In this document: piece by piece, positions 42,701 through 50,164 of the stretch
Position numbering within the stretch: the stretch's first letter is position 1
How the letters are laid out: every line of letters begins with the position of its first letter
NCBI RefSeq assembly: GCF_021298855.1
Contig: NZ_JAJTHI010000010.1
Location: 62,001 to 126,000 of the forward strand
Length of the DNA: 64,000 nucleotides
Direction of reading: 5' to 3'
Source of the DNA: Gemmatimonas sp.
Lineage (GTDB): Bacteria; Gemmatimonadota; Gemmatimonadetes; Gemmatimonadales; Gemmatimonadaceae
Notes under the pieces: generated by a model
Seen by the model: only the letters and a program-made list of their open reading frames with translations
The model's database searches: none
What the model was told of the DNA's origin: nothing
Translations under genes and position numbers: made by a program

Positions 42701-44290
42701 CGGCAACGCCTCGAGATCCACATCGAACCTGACCCCTTCCGTGACGAGCGTGTAGCGGCCGGCACCGGTGAAGCGCGAGGGTTGCCCGGGGCCATCCACG
42801 AGCTCGAGATCCGCCTTGCTGAAGCGCGCGTCGTACCACAGGGAGTCGAGTCGCACCACGCCACGCGCAAAGCCGCCCAGCTCCGCGAAGAGCGGGTTCA
42901 CGAACCGCGGGGTGCGGAAATCGAGCTGGTCGATCGTGAGGTCCACCCCCTTGAGGATGGCTTCGGCGGGCCGGAAGAGGTCGAGGCGTCCCCTGGCCCG
43001 TGCCCGTGAGATGGCGCCCGGCACGTGTTCGTCCTCGAACGTCACCCGTGCCTCATCGAGCGCCCAGTCGGTCACGTAGCCACCGCTGGCGCGGAGCGTC
43101 CCGCGCACGGCGCCGCGCCAGTCATAGGGGAAGGGTTCTCCGTTGAACCAGCGCAGCAGATCGGTGTGGGCGGGCTGCAGGTCGAGATTCACATTGGTCA
43201 GCCGCGTCACGACGCCACCCACGCCCCACGTCATCGAGCCCCGCAGTCGCGACTTCAGCGACCGCGCGTCCATGTCGGTGATCGCGTAGTCGATGATGTT
43301 GAGATCGCGCGGGTCGTTGCGCATGGTGAGCATGGCGCTGCCGCCCCCGGTGTGCGGTACGGTCTCGTCGATCCACGCGAGATCGCTCAGGGCCACGCTG
43401 TCGAGACGCAGGCGCACATCGTAGCGCACGGGGCGGTTGCCGCCCCAGACGATCTTGGCGCCGCCGCGCGCGGTGCTGCGCGGCAGGTCGAAACGGGCAT
43501 TCTCCACCCACAGGGAATCGCCGAGACGACGGAAATCGCCCGACAGATCCTTGAACCAGAAGGGCGGATGGATCCACATCACGTCGAGACGGCGCACCGG
43601 GAAGCGCATGCCGGCCGTGTCGGGGTGAGCAAGCCACGAACGCCCCAGCGCCAGATTGCCGCGCACGAAGCGGTGCACACGCACGAGCCGGCCATCCTCC
43701 CGTCGCACCTCCCCGTCGAGGCGCCCCAGGTTGTACGCCAGCGCACTGTCGCGTTTGGCCCCGCGCAGGGAGTCGGCCAACTGCCAGGGGAGCCGCATCA
43801 CGAAGGTCACTTCGTGGAGCGCCGTGGTGTCGATCACGATGTACGTGCCGAACCGGGTCGTGCCTGGCTCACGGCGGCGGCGCGGGGTACGCTGCAGCGC
43901 GCGACGCCAGTTCCAGTCGTCCTTGCCGTAGTCGATGAGGGTGATCACCGGTCGCGTGACCTCGAGCGACTTCACCACGATGCGCGCGTCGAGCAGATCG
44001 CGCGGATCGTAGCTGAGGCGGATCGGCCCCGTGCTGAGAAACGGGGTCCCGTCGGGCGCCCGGACATCGACGCTGTCGATGGTGATGTCGCTGAAGAGAT
44101 TCCCGCCCACCGCGCCCACGTAGAGCCGCCCCGGTATGGCAGCCCGTGCCAGCGGCATCACCGTGCGCAGAATGAGCGCGCGGCCGCGCACGGTCTGCGT
44201 GAGGGCCACGACGCCGCCCACCACGGTCGCCAGCAGCGACAGCAGGACGGCGGCGGTGCCCAGCACGATGGTGCGGCGGCGTGGTGCCAT
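39704..44290 (-). CDS. tamB: TamB-like translocation/assembly (AsmA-like) protein
   Basis: The product is 1528 aa. One N-terminal membrane span (TIVLGTAAVLLSLLATVVGGVVAL) anchors a very long repetitive beta-helical protein that would cross the periplasm, with recurring RLDSV/VRGTL-type strands. The C-terminal ~350 residues match the TamB/DUF490 domain (DNPPLPESDMLSYLVTGEPAY, then SGGNGDALSLFAQGLGVKVERRF) and end in an aromatic residue (FFRFWTF). TamA-TamB-like systems are linked to outer-membrane protein insertion and lipid transport to the outer membrane. The gene follows tamA by 37 nt. I start it at the ATG at 44290 (MAPRRRTIVLG); the longer frame overlaps tamA. Confidence 0.92.
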   Translation of the reverse strand: MAPRRRTIVLGTAAVLLSLLATVVGGVVALTQTVRGRALILRTVMPLARAAIPGRLYVGAVGGNLFSDITIDSVDVRAPDGTPFLSTGPIRLSYDPRDLLDARIVVKSLEVTRPVITLIDYGKDDWNWRRALQRTPRRRREPGTTRFGTYIVIDTTALHEVTFVMRLPWQLADSLRGAKRDSALAYNLGRLDGEVRREDGRLVRVHRFVRGNLALGRSWLAHPDTAGMRFPVRRLDVMWIHPPFWFKDLSGDFRRLGDSLWVENARFDLPRSTARGGAKIVWGGNRPVRYDVRLRLDSVALSDLAWIDETVPHTGGGSAMLTMRNDPRDLNIIDYAITDMDARSLKSRLRGSMTWGVGGVVTRLTNVNLDLQPAHTDLLRWFNGEPFPYDWRGAVRGTLRASGGYVTDWALDEARVTFEDEHVPGAISRARARGRLDLFRPAEAILKGVDLTIDQLDFRTPRFVNPLFAELGGFARGVVRLDSLWYDARFSKADLELVDGPGQPSRFTGAGRYTLVTEGVRFDVDLEALPLSYTTLSRSYPNMPLRGSAVGRIRAMGMADRFDLNTTLSGEGGEVSFTGVADALEPVMGAAGDWRVRGGNLQALFGSSSLPTSTLNMAGTVDLKGTVNESGVFRNDSFTGPLRATIDQFSRIADARVFGGSAALRFDQGVVRVDTLTLESSAARLTARGGVGLAEAKRDSLMLSVHVDSLGGLRPWLSPTDTGTRPLVLPTDTLRGSVEVSGVLRGSIDTLDTRGLDLQLRADVSDLVVASSRAIRTAFDLDVRDVLRGANGLFTASADSAYVAGIDVAAATARATLKGGLADRFTFALRTPSESRVAIAGGVTRRGDSTEVRLDTLTVRVDTLGARPRGFTLAGPSTLRWQPDGEGALDSLVLQHTDTGRLAVRGRVAAGGAVSASVAVTRLPLNDVGRLLRRSGLDQGALTAQGVVSGTREQPQLTGAVALADAVVGRVRLGDLSVQARYDSLRLTLNGALRLRGVDAVRATASLPLDLALAARTTRRIDEPLAGRITAQRTDLSLLEALFPDVTRAAGTLESDVQLTGTWNRPRLRGQVRMDSAALTLANLGIRLERATADIGLTGDSILIRRFGAVSGALTDTLGLSGVISIAEIAKPSFNLRLAANNFLAVDKARTATLTVSTPTPVVLTGSSDAARLRGAVRVDRGRVYISQLTQRRALDLSDNLDLVDTSQLVMNALLPNAPSALVRNLQLDDVRIGIGDDVWLRSPEANLKLGGQLRVTQALSRDGRAARLALADSLTVERGTYQLNLGLARPTFEVERGLVRFFGDPELQPTLDIAALHTVRETRANSNQQFVRIRVNIGGTVDRPTLALTSADNPPLPESDMLSYLVTGEPAYTVLGSTYAEQGATLALRLAGSYLSSRLAGGRFDVVQVEPTALNPGDAANLRQNGLGILASTRVGVGGQVARNTFLTFSTGLCGLAPQSGGNGDALSLFAQGLGVKVERRFEGGLSVSAGVEPGSSAQACGRAGISRTFQQTPPQVGIDFFRFWTF

Positions 44291-44327
44291 TAGGGGAGCC
44301 CCCCGGCGGCGGCGGCGGTGCCCGGCA

Positions 44328-46562
44328 TCAGAAGGCCTGCCCGATCCAGATGCTGGGATTGAGCCGGCGGAAGAACCCCGTACGCCGCACCGGCCGATAC
44401 GTGGCTGGACAGCCGCCGGCCGCCTGCGCCGCCAGCTGGCCATCGGCCGCGGCGGGCGTCACCGCCAGGGTGTTGCCGGGACTGACGCAATAGAGCGGGG
44501 CCACCCCGCCTTGTGGCCGCGCGTTGAAGTAGGCCGCCCCGGCCGGCAGTTCGTACGGATTGTACCCGAAGTCGATGCGCACCGCGCCGAACGGCGATGC
44601 GACCCGCACGCCCAACCCGGGGGTGATCTTCACCACCGGCCCGTCGGCGCGCAGCGCACTGCCCCCCCGGTTCCAGAGTCGCCCGGCGTCGGCAAAGGCG
44701 GCCAGCTGCAGCAGGCGCGGGAGCACGGGACTCGCCCATTGCGCCTCGAGGTTGCCCACGACCAGCGTGTTGCCACCCGTGGGCACCACGCGCTCGGTGA
44801 CGGCGCGCTGGTCGGCACGGAAGTACGTCACGCCGTTCACCGTCTCCGTGGTGAAGTCACTCACGATGTACACGGCGGGGCCCAGTTCGTTCTGCCGAAA
44901 CCCTCGCACCGTGGTCGGGCCACCGGCATAGAGCCGCTCCTGCGGCGGGATGAAGCCGGCGAATCCGCTGCCGGTCCCCAGCCCCTGCACAAGGCCGGCG
45001 CGGACGTGGGCGGTGATCGTCGCCCCGGCCACCTGCCGGTACCACGACACATCGCCGGAGGCGCGATTGAACTGCTGCGTGGCGTCCGAGCCGATCCACG
45101 TGCTGGCGTGACGCAGCGTGGCGCGCACGATGGTCCCGCCCGTGGGTCTGACCGCGTCGTTCAGCCGTTCGCGCGACAGCGAGAACTCCACGGCGGCCAG
45201 ACGGTTGTTGCGCTGCAGGAAACTGCGCAGATCGTTGTCGCACGCGTTGAACACCGCGCAGAAGAACGCCGGCTCCGCCTCGGTGCGCCCCAGTTCCAGC
45301 TGATACGAGAGCGTACTGGGCGTGCGGGGCGAGGGCCGCCGGGCAAAGGGATCCGAAAGCGAGAGCACGCCACCAATGGGCGTGCGTCGCAGATACGCCT
45401 TGAACTCCGAGAGCGTCGAGCTGAACACGGTGAGCGACGGCACCCGGGCCTGGTCGGCTCGCACCGGCTGGCGCAACGTCATCGACGTGTAGTAGTTGAG
45501 CGTGCGGCTGTAGGGGTCGCTGCGCGCCTGTCCCTGGCAGAAGTCATCGGCACCGTCGAGCGGCGCCCCCAGACCGATCTTGCTGACCCGCGCGGTGAGC
45601 TCCAGCCGCTGGGCATAGGGCAGGAAATCCCGGTCGGTGAGCGACCCTTGCGCGCGGAAGCAGTCGAGGGTGGCCCAGCCCACGCCCCCGCGCGCCGCAA
45701 AGCGGTCGCCCACAACGAGGCGCGCGGTCAGGTTGACGATGGTGTCCCCCGGCGGTTGCACACTGTCGGGCTGCAGCTCCACGCGCTGAAAGGCGTCGGT
45801 CTGGTAGAGGTTGCGCTGGGCATCGATGATGCGGCGCACCGAGTACCAGTCGCCCGAGCGCAACGCCATGGTCCGCCGGATGGTGGCGTCGGAGACCGTG
45901 CGCGCGCCCAGACTCGTGTCCACGGCGATCGCGATGCGTCCGACCCGCGCCCGCGCCCCCGGCACCACCGTGACCTCCACATCGGCCGTCCGTGCCCGCA
46001 CGTCGGTGGTGTAGGCCAGCAGCGCCTCGGCCTGCGGCCAACCGAGATTGCGCAGGCGCCGGACGAGCGTATCGCGACCTGCCTCCAGGGCGCTCCGGTC
46101 GAACAACAGGCCCGTGCGGAGCGGGAAGTCGCGGGCCGCCGTGCCCAATGCCTCGTCGCGCTCGATCCCGCGGATGGCGAACGCCGAGACCCGCATCGGT
46201 TCCCCTTCGGCGATCTGGAACTCGATATCGATGACGGCTGGGCGCACCACGCGGACCACGGTGTCCACCCGCACGTCAGGGTACCCGCGCCGCCGGTACA
46301 GCGTCTCCAGCCGGCGGATATCCCGCGCGAACTCGACCGGATCGAGGCAGCGCCGGGTACCGACCAGCGGCACCCCCGGGAGCGTCGACGGCAGCGTGGC
46401 CACGGTGCTCGCCAGCACCGCCGCGGAGTACTCACGGTTGCCGACAAAGCGCAGCGACCGCACCTCGCGGTCACCACGTTCGCAGGACAGGTCCTGGGCG
46501 GCGACCGGCGCGGCACACCACAGCGCAGCGAGCGCGGCAAGGAAGCGGGGAGATAATCGCAC
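44328..46562 (-). CDS. tamA: TamA/BamA-like Omp85 outer-membrane protein
   Basis: The product is 744 aa (GTG start) with a signal peptide (FLAALAALWCAAPVAAQ). About three POTRA domains follow (~28-300; SLRFVGNREYSAAVLASTV, VSAFAIRGIERDEALG, GRIAIAVDTSLGARTVSD). The 16-strand barrel carries the lid-loop motif VRGFRQNELGP and closes on an aromatic residue (SIWIGQAF). Three POTRA domains and the adjacent tamB favour TamA over BamA. A TATAGA lies 2 nt before the GTG, so the exact start is not certain. The gene is divergent from the adenosyltransferase gene by 85 bp. Confidence 0.9.
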   Translation of the reverse strand: MRLSPRFLAALAALWCAAPVAAQDLSCERGDREVRSLRFVGNREYSAAVLASTVATLPSTLPGVPLVGTRRCLDPVEFARDIRRLETLYRRRGYPDVRVDTVVRVVRPAVIDIEFQIAEGEPMRVSAFAIRGIERDEALGTAARDFPLRTGLLFDRSALEAGRDTLVRRLRNLGWPQAEALLAYTTDVRARTADVEVTVVPGARARVGRIAIAVDTSLGARTVSDATIRRTMALRSGDWYSVRRIIDAQRNLYQTDAFQRVELQPDSVQPPGDTIVNLTARLVVGDRFAARGGVGWATLDCFRAQGSLTDRDFLPYAQRLELTARVSKIGLGAPLDGADDFCQGQARSDPYSRTLNYYTSMTLRQPVRADQARVPSLTVFSSTLSEFKAYLRRTPIGGVLSLSDPFARRPSPRTPSTLSYQLELGRTEAEPAFFCAVFNACDNDLRSFLQRNNRLAAVEFSLSRERLNDAVRPTGGTIVRATLRHASTWIGSDATQQFNRASGDVSWYRQVAGATITAHVRAGLVQGLGTGSGFAGFIPPQERLYAGGPTTVRGFRQNELGPAVYIVSDFTTETVNGVTYFRADQRAVTERVVPTGGNTLVVGNLEAQWASPVLPRLLQLAAFADAGRLWNRGGSALRADGPVVKITPGLGVRVASPFGAVRIDFGYNPYELPAGAAYFNARPQGGVAPLYCVSPGNTLAVTPAAADGQLAAQAAGGCPATYRPVRRTGFFRRLNPSIWIGQAF

Positions 46563-46636
46563 GTTCTATAGTGCGAAACCTCACGTGGCTCAGGGAGCCC
46601 GTCAACCTCGACCTGCGGCTTTGGAGCGGCATCCGC

Positions 46637-46647
46637 TATCTTGCGGC
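46637..46647 (+). promoter_or_regulatory. Leaderless-type promoter of the adenosyltransferase gene
   Basis: TATCTT, then GCGGC, then the ATG at 46648. Five-base gap, no ribosome-binding site. Confidence 0.65.
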
Positions 46648-47193
46648 ATGAAGATCTATACCCGCTCCGGTGACGAAGGCGCGACCGCTCTCTTTGGCGG
46701 CGGCCGCGTAGGCAAGGATCACCCCCGTGTCGACGCGTACGGTGACGTGGACGAGCTGAATGCCTCGCTGGGTCTGGCTCGCTCCATCCAGATGATCCCG
46801 CGCATCGACGAGGTGCTCGTCCCCATTCAGCGCGACCTCTTCGCCATCGGCGCGCTGCTGGCGACCCCGGACCTCGAGAAGATGCGCGACCATCTCACCA
46901 AGGCCCGCATCGACGAAGGCCGCATCGATGAGCTCGAAAAGGCAATCGACGCGTGCGAGCAGGAGCTGGAGCCCCTGCGCAGCTTCATCATTCCCGGCGG
47001 TACCCCCAAGGCGGCGGCGCTGCACGTGGCCCGCACCGTGTGCCGGCGCGCCGAGCGCCGCGTGGTGCACCTGGCCAGCGAGGTGGAGCTGCCGCACCTC
47101 GTGGTGATCTACCTCAACCGGCTCTCGGATCTCCTGTTCATGCTGGCCCGTGTTGCCAACAAGCGCGCCGGAGCCGGCGAAGTCACCTGGTGA
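46648..47193 (+). CDS. pduO: Cob(I)alamin adenosyltransferase, PduO type
   Basis: The product is 181 aa and makes adenosylcobalamin from cob(I)alamin and ATP. It begins with the ATP-binding signature KIYTRSGDEGATALFGGGRVGKDHPRVDAYGDVDELNASLG. The catalytic Arg/Asp helix block (IPGGTPKAAALHVARTVCRRAERRVV) and YLNRLSDLLFMLAR follow. The protein is a trimeric PduO/MMAB-type enzyme by sequence. The aroB gene begins 10 nt after its stop, so they share a transcript. Confidence 0.96.
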   Translation: MKIYTRSGDEGATALFGGGRVGKDHPRVDAYGDVDELNASLGLARSIQMIPRIDEVLVPIQRDLFAIGALLATPDLEKMRDHLTKARIDEGRIDELEKAIDACEQELEPLRSFIIPGGTPKAAALHVARTVCRRAERRVVHLASEVELPHLVVIYLNRLSDLLFMLARVANKRAGAGEVTW

Positions 47194-47202
47194 TGCGCTG
47201 AC

Positions 47203-48315
47203 ATGGGCGCACTCCCCACGCCGCTCGCGCTGCCGCTTGGCTACCCCGTGTACTGCACCAACGGGGTCCTGGCCCAAGTGGGCGCCGTCGTGCGCGACAC
47301 GGCGCCTGCGCATCGGGTCGCGATCATCAGCGACCGCGTCGTGGGGGCCCACCATGCCAGCGCGATACTGGCGCAGTGTGCCGGCGTACCGGTCCAGCTG
47401 TTCACCATTCCCCCCGGGGAGCAGGAAAAGACCCGGGCGCGCTGGGCCGAACTGACCGACGCCCTGGTGGCATGGGGGGCCGGACGTGATACGACCATCA
47501 TTGCGCTGGGCGGCGGAGTGGTGGGCGATCTGGCCGGCTTCGTTGCCGCCACGTTCATGCGGGGGCTTCCCGTCGTGCAGGTCCCCACGACGCTGCTCGC
47601 GATGGTGGACGCGTCCGTTGGCGGGAAGACGGCCGTGGACACCCCGGCCGGGAAGAACCTCGTGGGTGCGTTTCACAATCCGTCCGCCGTGGTCATCGAC
47701 CCGCAGGTGCTCGAGACGCTGCCCCCGGCCGTGCTGCGGAGCGGACTTGCCGAGATGCTCAAGCACGGGGTGATTGCCGACGCGAGCTACTTCGAACAGG
47801 TGCTCGCAGCCCTCCCCGACATCGTCCGGCAGGGCGCCAAGGCCAACGGGCTGGACACACTCATCGCCGGCAGCGTGCACCTCAAGGCCCACGTGGTGGC
47901 CGAGGATACCCGCGAGGGAGGACTGCGACAGATCCTCAACTTCGGCCATACCATCGCCCACGCCATTGAAAAGGTGCGACAGTACGACATGCTGCACGGC
48001 GAGGCGGTCGCCATGGGGATGGTGGTCGAAGCACGGCTTGCCGAACAGATCGGCCTTGCGCACCAGGGACTCTCGCGGTCGATACGCGACGCCGTCCAGC
48101 GCGCCGGGCTGCCAGCGACGCTCCCGCCGGGGATCGATCTGGCGGCGGTGGTGGCCGAGACACACGGCGACAAGAAGGCGCGCGGTGGGGCGGCGCGTTA
48201 CGCGCTTCCGCGCGCCATTGGCGAAATGGAGGCGGCGGAGGGGCGCTGGGCCGTACCGGTACCCGACGAAGTGGTCATGACCGCCCTCACCGAGTCCGCC
48301 GGCGCGCCGGCTTGA
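47203..48315 (+). CDS. aroB: 3-dehydroquinate synthase
   Basis: The product is 370 aa and makes 3-dehydroquinate from DAHP, the second step of the shikimate pathway. Signatures include the NAD-binding GGGVVGDLAGFVAATFMRGL, VPTTLLAMVDASVGGKTAVDTPAGKNLVGAF, the zinc-ligand Glu in GLAEMLKHGVI, FGHTIAHAIE and LHGEAVAMGM. The order and length match AroB and not the related 2-deoxy-scyllo-inosose synthase. A hairpin follows. Confidence 0.96.
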   Translation: MGALPTPLALPLGYPVYCTNGVLAQVGAVVRDTAPAHRVAIISDRVVGAHHASAILAQCAGVPVQLFTIPPGEQEKTRARWAELTDALVAWGAGRDTTIIALGGGVVGDLAGFVAATFMRGLPVVQVPTTLLAMVDASVGGKTAVDTPAGKNLVGAFHNPSAVVIDPQVLETLPPAVLRSGLAEMLKHGVIADASYFEQVLAALPDIVRQGAKANGLDTLIAGSVHLKAHVVAEDTREGGLRQILNFGHTIAHAIEKVRQYDMLHGEAVAMGMVVEARLAEQIGLAHQGLSRSIRDAVQRAGLPATLPPGIDLAAVVAETHGDKKARGGAARYALPRAIGEMEAAEGRWAVPVPDEVVMTALTESAGAPA

Positions 48316-48327
48316 CCGGAAGCCAAG

Positions 48328-48355
48328 GCGGCCCCGAACGCAGGTCCGGGGCCGC
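48328..48355 (+). terminator. Hairpin terminator after aroB
   Basis: A 9-bp GC stem (48328-48336 with 48347-48355) with a 10-nt loop, 13 nt after the aroB stop. No long U-tract. Confidence 0.6.
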
Positions 48356-48521
48356 GGTTACCGCAGCAAGGCCGCCACACCCCCACGGCTGCGGGCGGGA
48401 CACGTCGCTTGCCGGAAATGAATCCCACATGTGATTGTCGGCTATTTTTGCACGAAATTCGGCCAACTGTCGCGATACTATCTTTTTACTGTCGCTCTTC
48501 GTCGCCTGGGGAAAATTTTCA

Positions 48522-48550
48522 TTGACCGTCCAGACCGGGACCGTTATCGT
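48522..48550 (+). promoter_or_regulatory. Promoter of the sigma factor gene
   Basis: TTGACC (48522-48527), a 17-bp spacer, and TATCGT (48545-48550). This is the best -35/-10 pair in the window. The leader is ~62 nt and ends with a GAGG site. Confidence 0.65.
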
Positions 48551-48618
48551 GGCGCTCCCACCCCTAGTTCGGGCCGCGACCCCCGGCCCTACCTCTGCAA
48601 CACGTACGGCGAGGACGT

Positions 48619-49527
48619 ATGCAGGCAGCCGCAGCGACCAGGACTTCCGAGACCCGTTCCAAAGGGTTCTTCCGATCCGCGCCTTCCACGGCCTTCGACC
48701 AGTACCTGCACGACATTCAGAAACTGCCCCTCATCACCGATGCCGCTGAAGAGCGCCGGCTGGCGCGATTGGCGCAGAAGGGCGACGAAAGTGCGGCGGA
48801 GCGTCTGGTGACCGCCAATCTGCGGTTCGTCATCAGCTACGTGAAGAAGTATCAGGGTCATGGCCTCGACCTCTCCGAACTCGTGGCCATCGGCAACGAA
48901 GGGCTGCTCAAGGCGGTTCGGAAGTTCGACCCGGATCAGGGCGTGAAGTTCATCTCCTACGCGGTGTGGTGGGTGCGCCAGGCGGTGCTCAAGGCGCTGG
49001 CGGAACAGACGCGCAGCGTGCGGATTCCCCTCAACCAGAATTCGCAGCTCATCCGGATGGCGCGGGGGGAGATGATTCTCTCCCAGGTGCTCAACCGCGA
49101 GCCCACCGACGCCGAAATGGCCAAGCTGCTCGATGAACCGGTGGAGCAGGTGCGCAGCGCCCGCCAGATCACCAGCACCGAGGTCTCGCTGGATGCACCG
49201 ATCGACCGTCAGGATCGTGAAGCGTCCACGCTCGGTGAGCGCTTCGCCGGGGAAACGCACGCCGATATCGAGGACGGCACCGATTTCCGTCTCATGCGGG
49301 AGTTCATCGATCGGGTCTTCCGCAAGTACCTGACCCCGCGCGAGCGGAAGATCCTGTACCTCTATTACGGGCTGGACGAGGGCGCCGAAGCCATGACGCT
49401 CGAGCGCATCGGCGCTCTCATGGGCGTGACACGCGAGCGCATCCGCCAGATCCGCGAGCGGGCCTTCGAAAAGCTGCGCGAATCGCCGGACGGGCACGCA
49501 CTGGCCGGGTTCTGGGGCGCCGCCTGA
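48619..49527 (+). CDS. Short RpoD-type sigma-70 factor
   Basis: The product is 302 aa. It has regions 1.2 (FDQYLHDIQKLPLIT), 2 (RLVTANLRFVISYVKKY, LVAIGNEGLLKAVRKFDP, FISYAVWWVRQAVLKALAEQ), 3 (MILSQVLNREPTDAEMAKLL) and 4 (LTPRERKILYLYYGL, then the helix-turn-helix MTLERIGALMGVTRERIRQI). Region 1.1 and the non-conserved region of E. coli RpoD are absent. In length and layout it resembles the primary sigma of Bacteroidota, but other sigma factors may be encoded elsewhere, so primary status is not proven. It has a canonical promoter and a terminator. Confidence 0.93.
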   Translation: MQAAAATRTSETRSKGFFRSAPSTAFDQYLHDIQKLPLITDAAEERRLARLAQKGDESAAERLVTANLRFVISYVKKYQGHGLDLSELVAIGNEGLLKAVRKFDPDQGVKFISYAVWWVRQAVLKALAEQTRSVRIPLNQNSQLIRMARGEMILSQVLNREPTDAEMAKLLDEPVEQVRSARQITSTEVSLDAPIDRQDREASTLGERFAGETHADIEDGTDFRLMREFIDRVFRKYLTPRERKILYLYYGLDEGAEAMTLERIGALMGVTRERIRQIRERAFEKLRESPDGHALAGFWGAA

Positions 49528-49565
49528 ACGCGCTGCCCCTTCTCTGGTAGCGGAGACGGACAAGC

Positions 49566-49612
49566 ACACACACGGGCACGGCAGCAAGGACTCGGCCGTG
49601 CCCGTTTGTGCA
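49566..49612 (+). terminator. Hairpin terminator after the sigma factor gene
   Basis: ACGGGCACGGC (49572-49582) pairs with GCCGTGCCCGT (49595-49605), an 11-bp stem with a 12-nt loop. Four more pairs outside follow after one mismatch (CACA with TGTG). TT follows the core stem. Confidence 0.75.
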
Positions 49613-49726
49613 CCGACGATTGGCATTGCCTTGTGCGTGGTGCGGTTCAGGAATTGATCGCCAGTATGGCGGACCAGGCCGACGGTCCGCACCGCGGTTT
49701 CCCTTGGCTCCCCGGGAGGCACCCTC

Positions 49727-50104
49727 GTGCCGCGTGTGTTGATCGTCGATGACGAGCCGGGCATTCGCTTCGCCCTCAAGCGCTGGTTCGAGCGGCAGCA
49801 GTGGCAGGTCACGGAAGCGCCGGACGGCGGCCGTGCCCTCGACCTGTTGCGGAACGTGACCGACGCCACGATTCCCGATGTGATTGTCTGTGACCTGCAC
49901 CTGCCTGTGCGCTCGGGGGAAGAGATCGTGCACGCTCTCCGCCGGGAGCAGCCGGCACTGGCGGCGCGCGTGCTGCTGACGACGGGCGATGCCGTGTCGC
50001 ACGCTGAGCCGACGAGTGTCCTCAACACCCACCCGCACGTGCTGCAGAAGCCCTTCGACCTCGCCACCCTGCGCGCGGCCGTCGAGCGCATCACCGGCGC
50101 GTAA
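49727..50104 (+). CDS. Single-domain response regulator (CheY-like)
   Basis: The product is 125 aa (GTG start), only a receiver domain: acidic pocket in VLIVDDEPG, phosphoacceptor Asp in VIVCDLHLPVRSGEE, the Thr in LLTTGDA and the Lys in VLQKPF. It has no output domain, so it likely passes phosphate or acts by protein contact. Partner kinase unknown; the hybrid kinase-like gene at 35800 is not adjacent. It is flanked by a terminator upstream and glcD 60 nt downstream. Confidence 0.92.
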   Translation: MPRVLIVDDEPGIRFALKRWFERQQWQVTEAPDGGRALDLLRNVTDATIPDVIVCDLHLPVRSGEEIVHALRREQPALAARVLLTTGDAVSHAEPTSVLNTHPHVLQKPFDLATLRAAVERITGA

Positions 50105-50164
50105 CGCGCTGCCCCAGCTGTCGCACCTCTTCTCCTGCGACTCCCGCGGCAACAGTTTGCGGTC

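Larger units (their letters stand above)
48316..48618 (+). other. Intergenic region aroB-sigma factor (303 nt)
   Basis: It holds the aroB terminator hairpin, an unusually AT-rich block at ~48430-48525 with several TA-rich -10-like sites (e.g. around 48475-48485), the sigma gene promoter at 48522-48550, and a GAGG Shine-Dalgarno site at 48611-48614. No gene is seen in it. Confidence 0.7.

Noticed and set aside
48431-48811. Small plus-strand frames before and overlapping the sigma gene start
   Set aside because: They lie in the AT-rich promoter region, lack conservation features and overlap the sigma gene in another frame.
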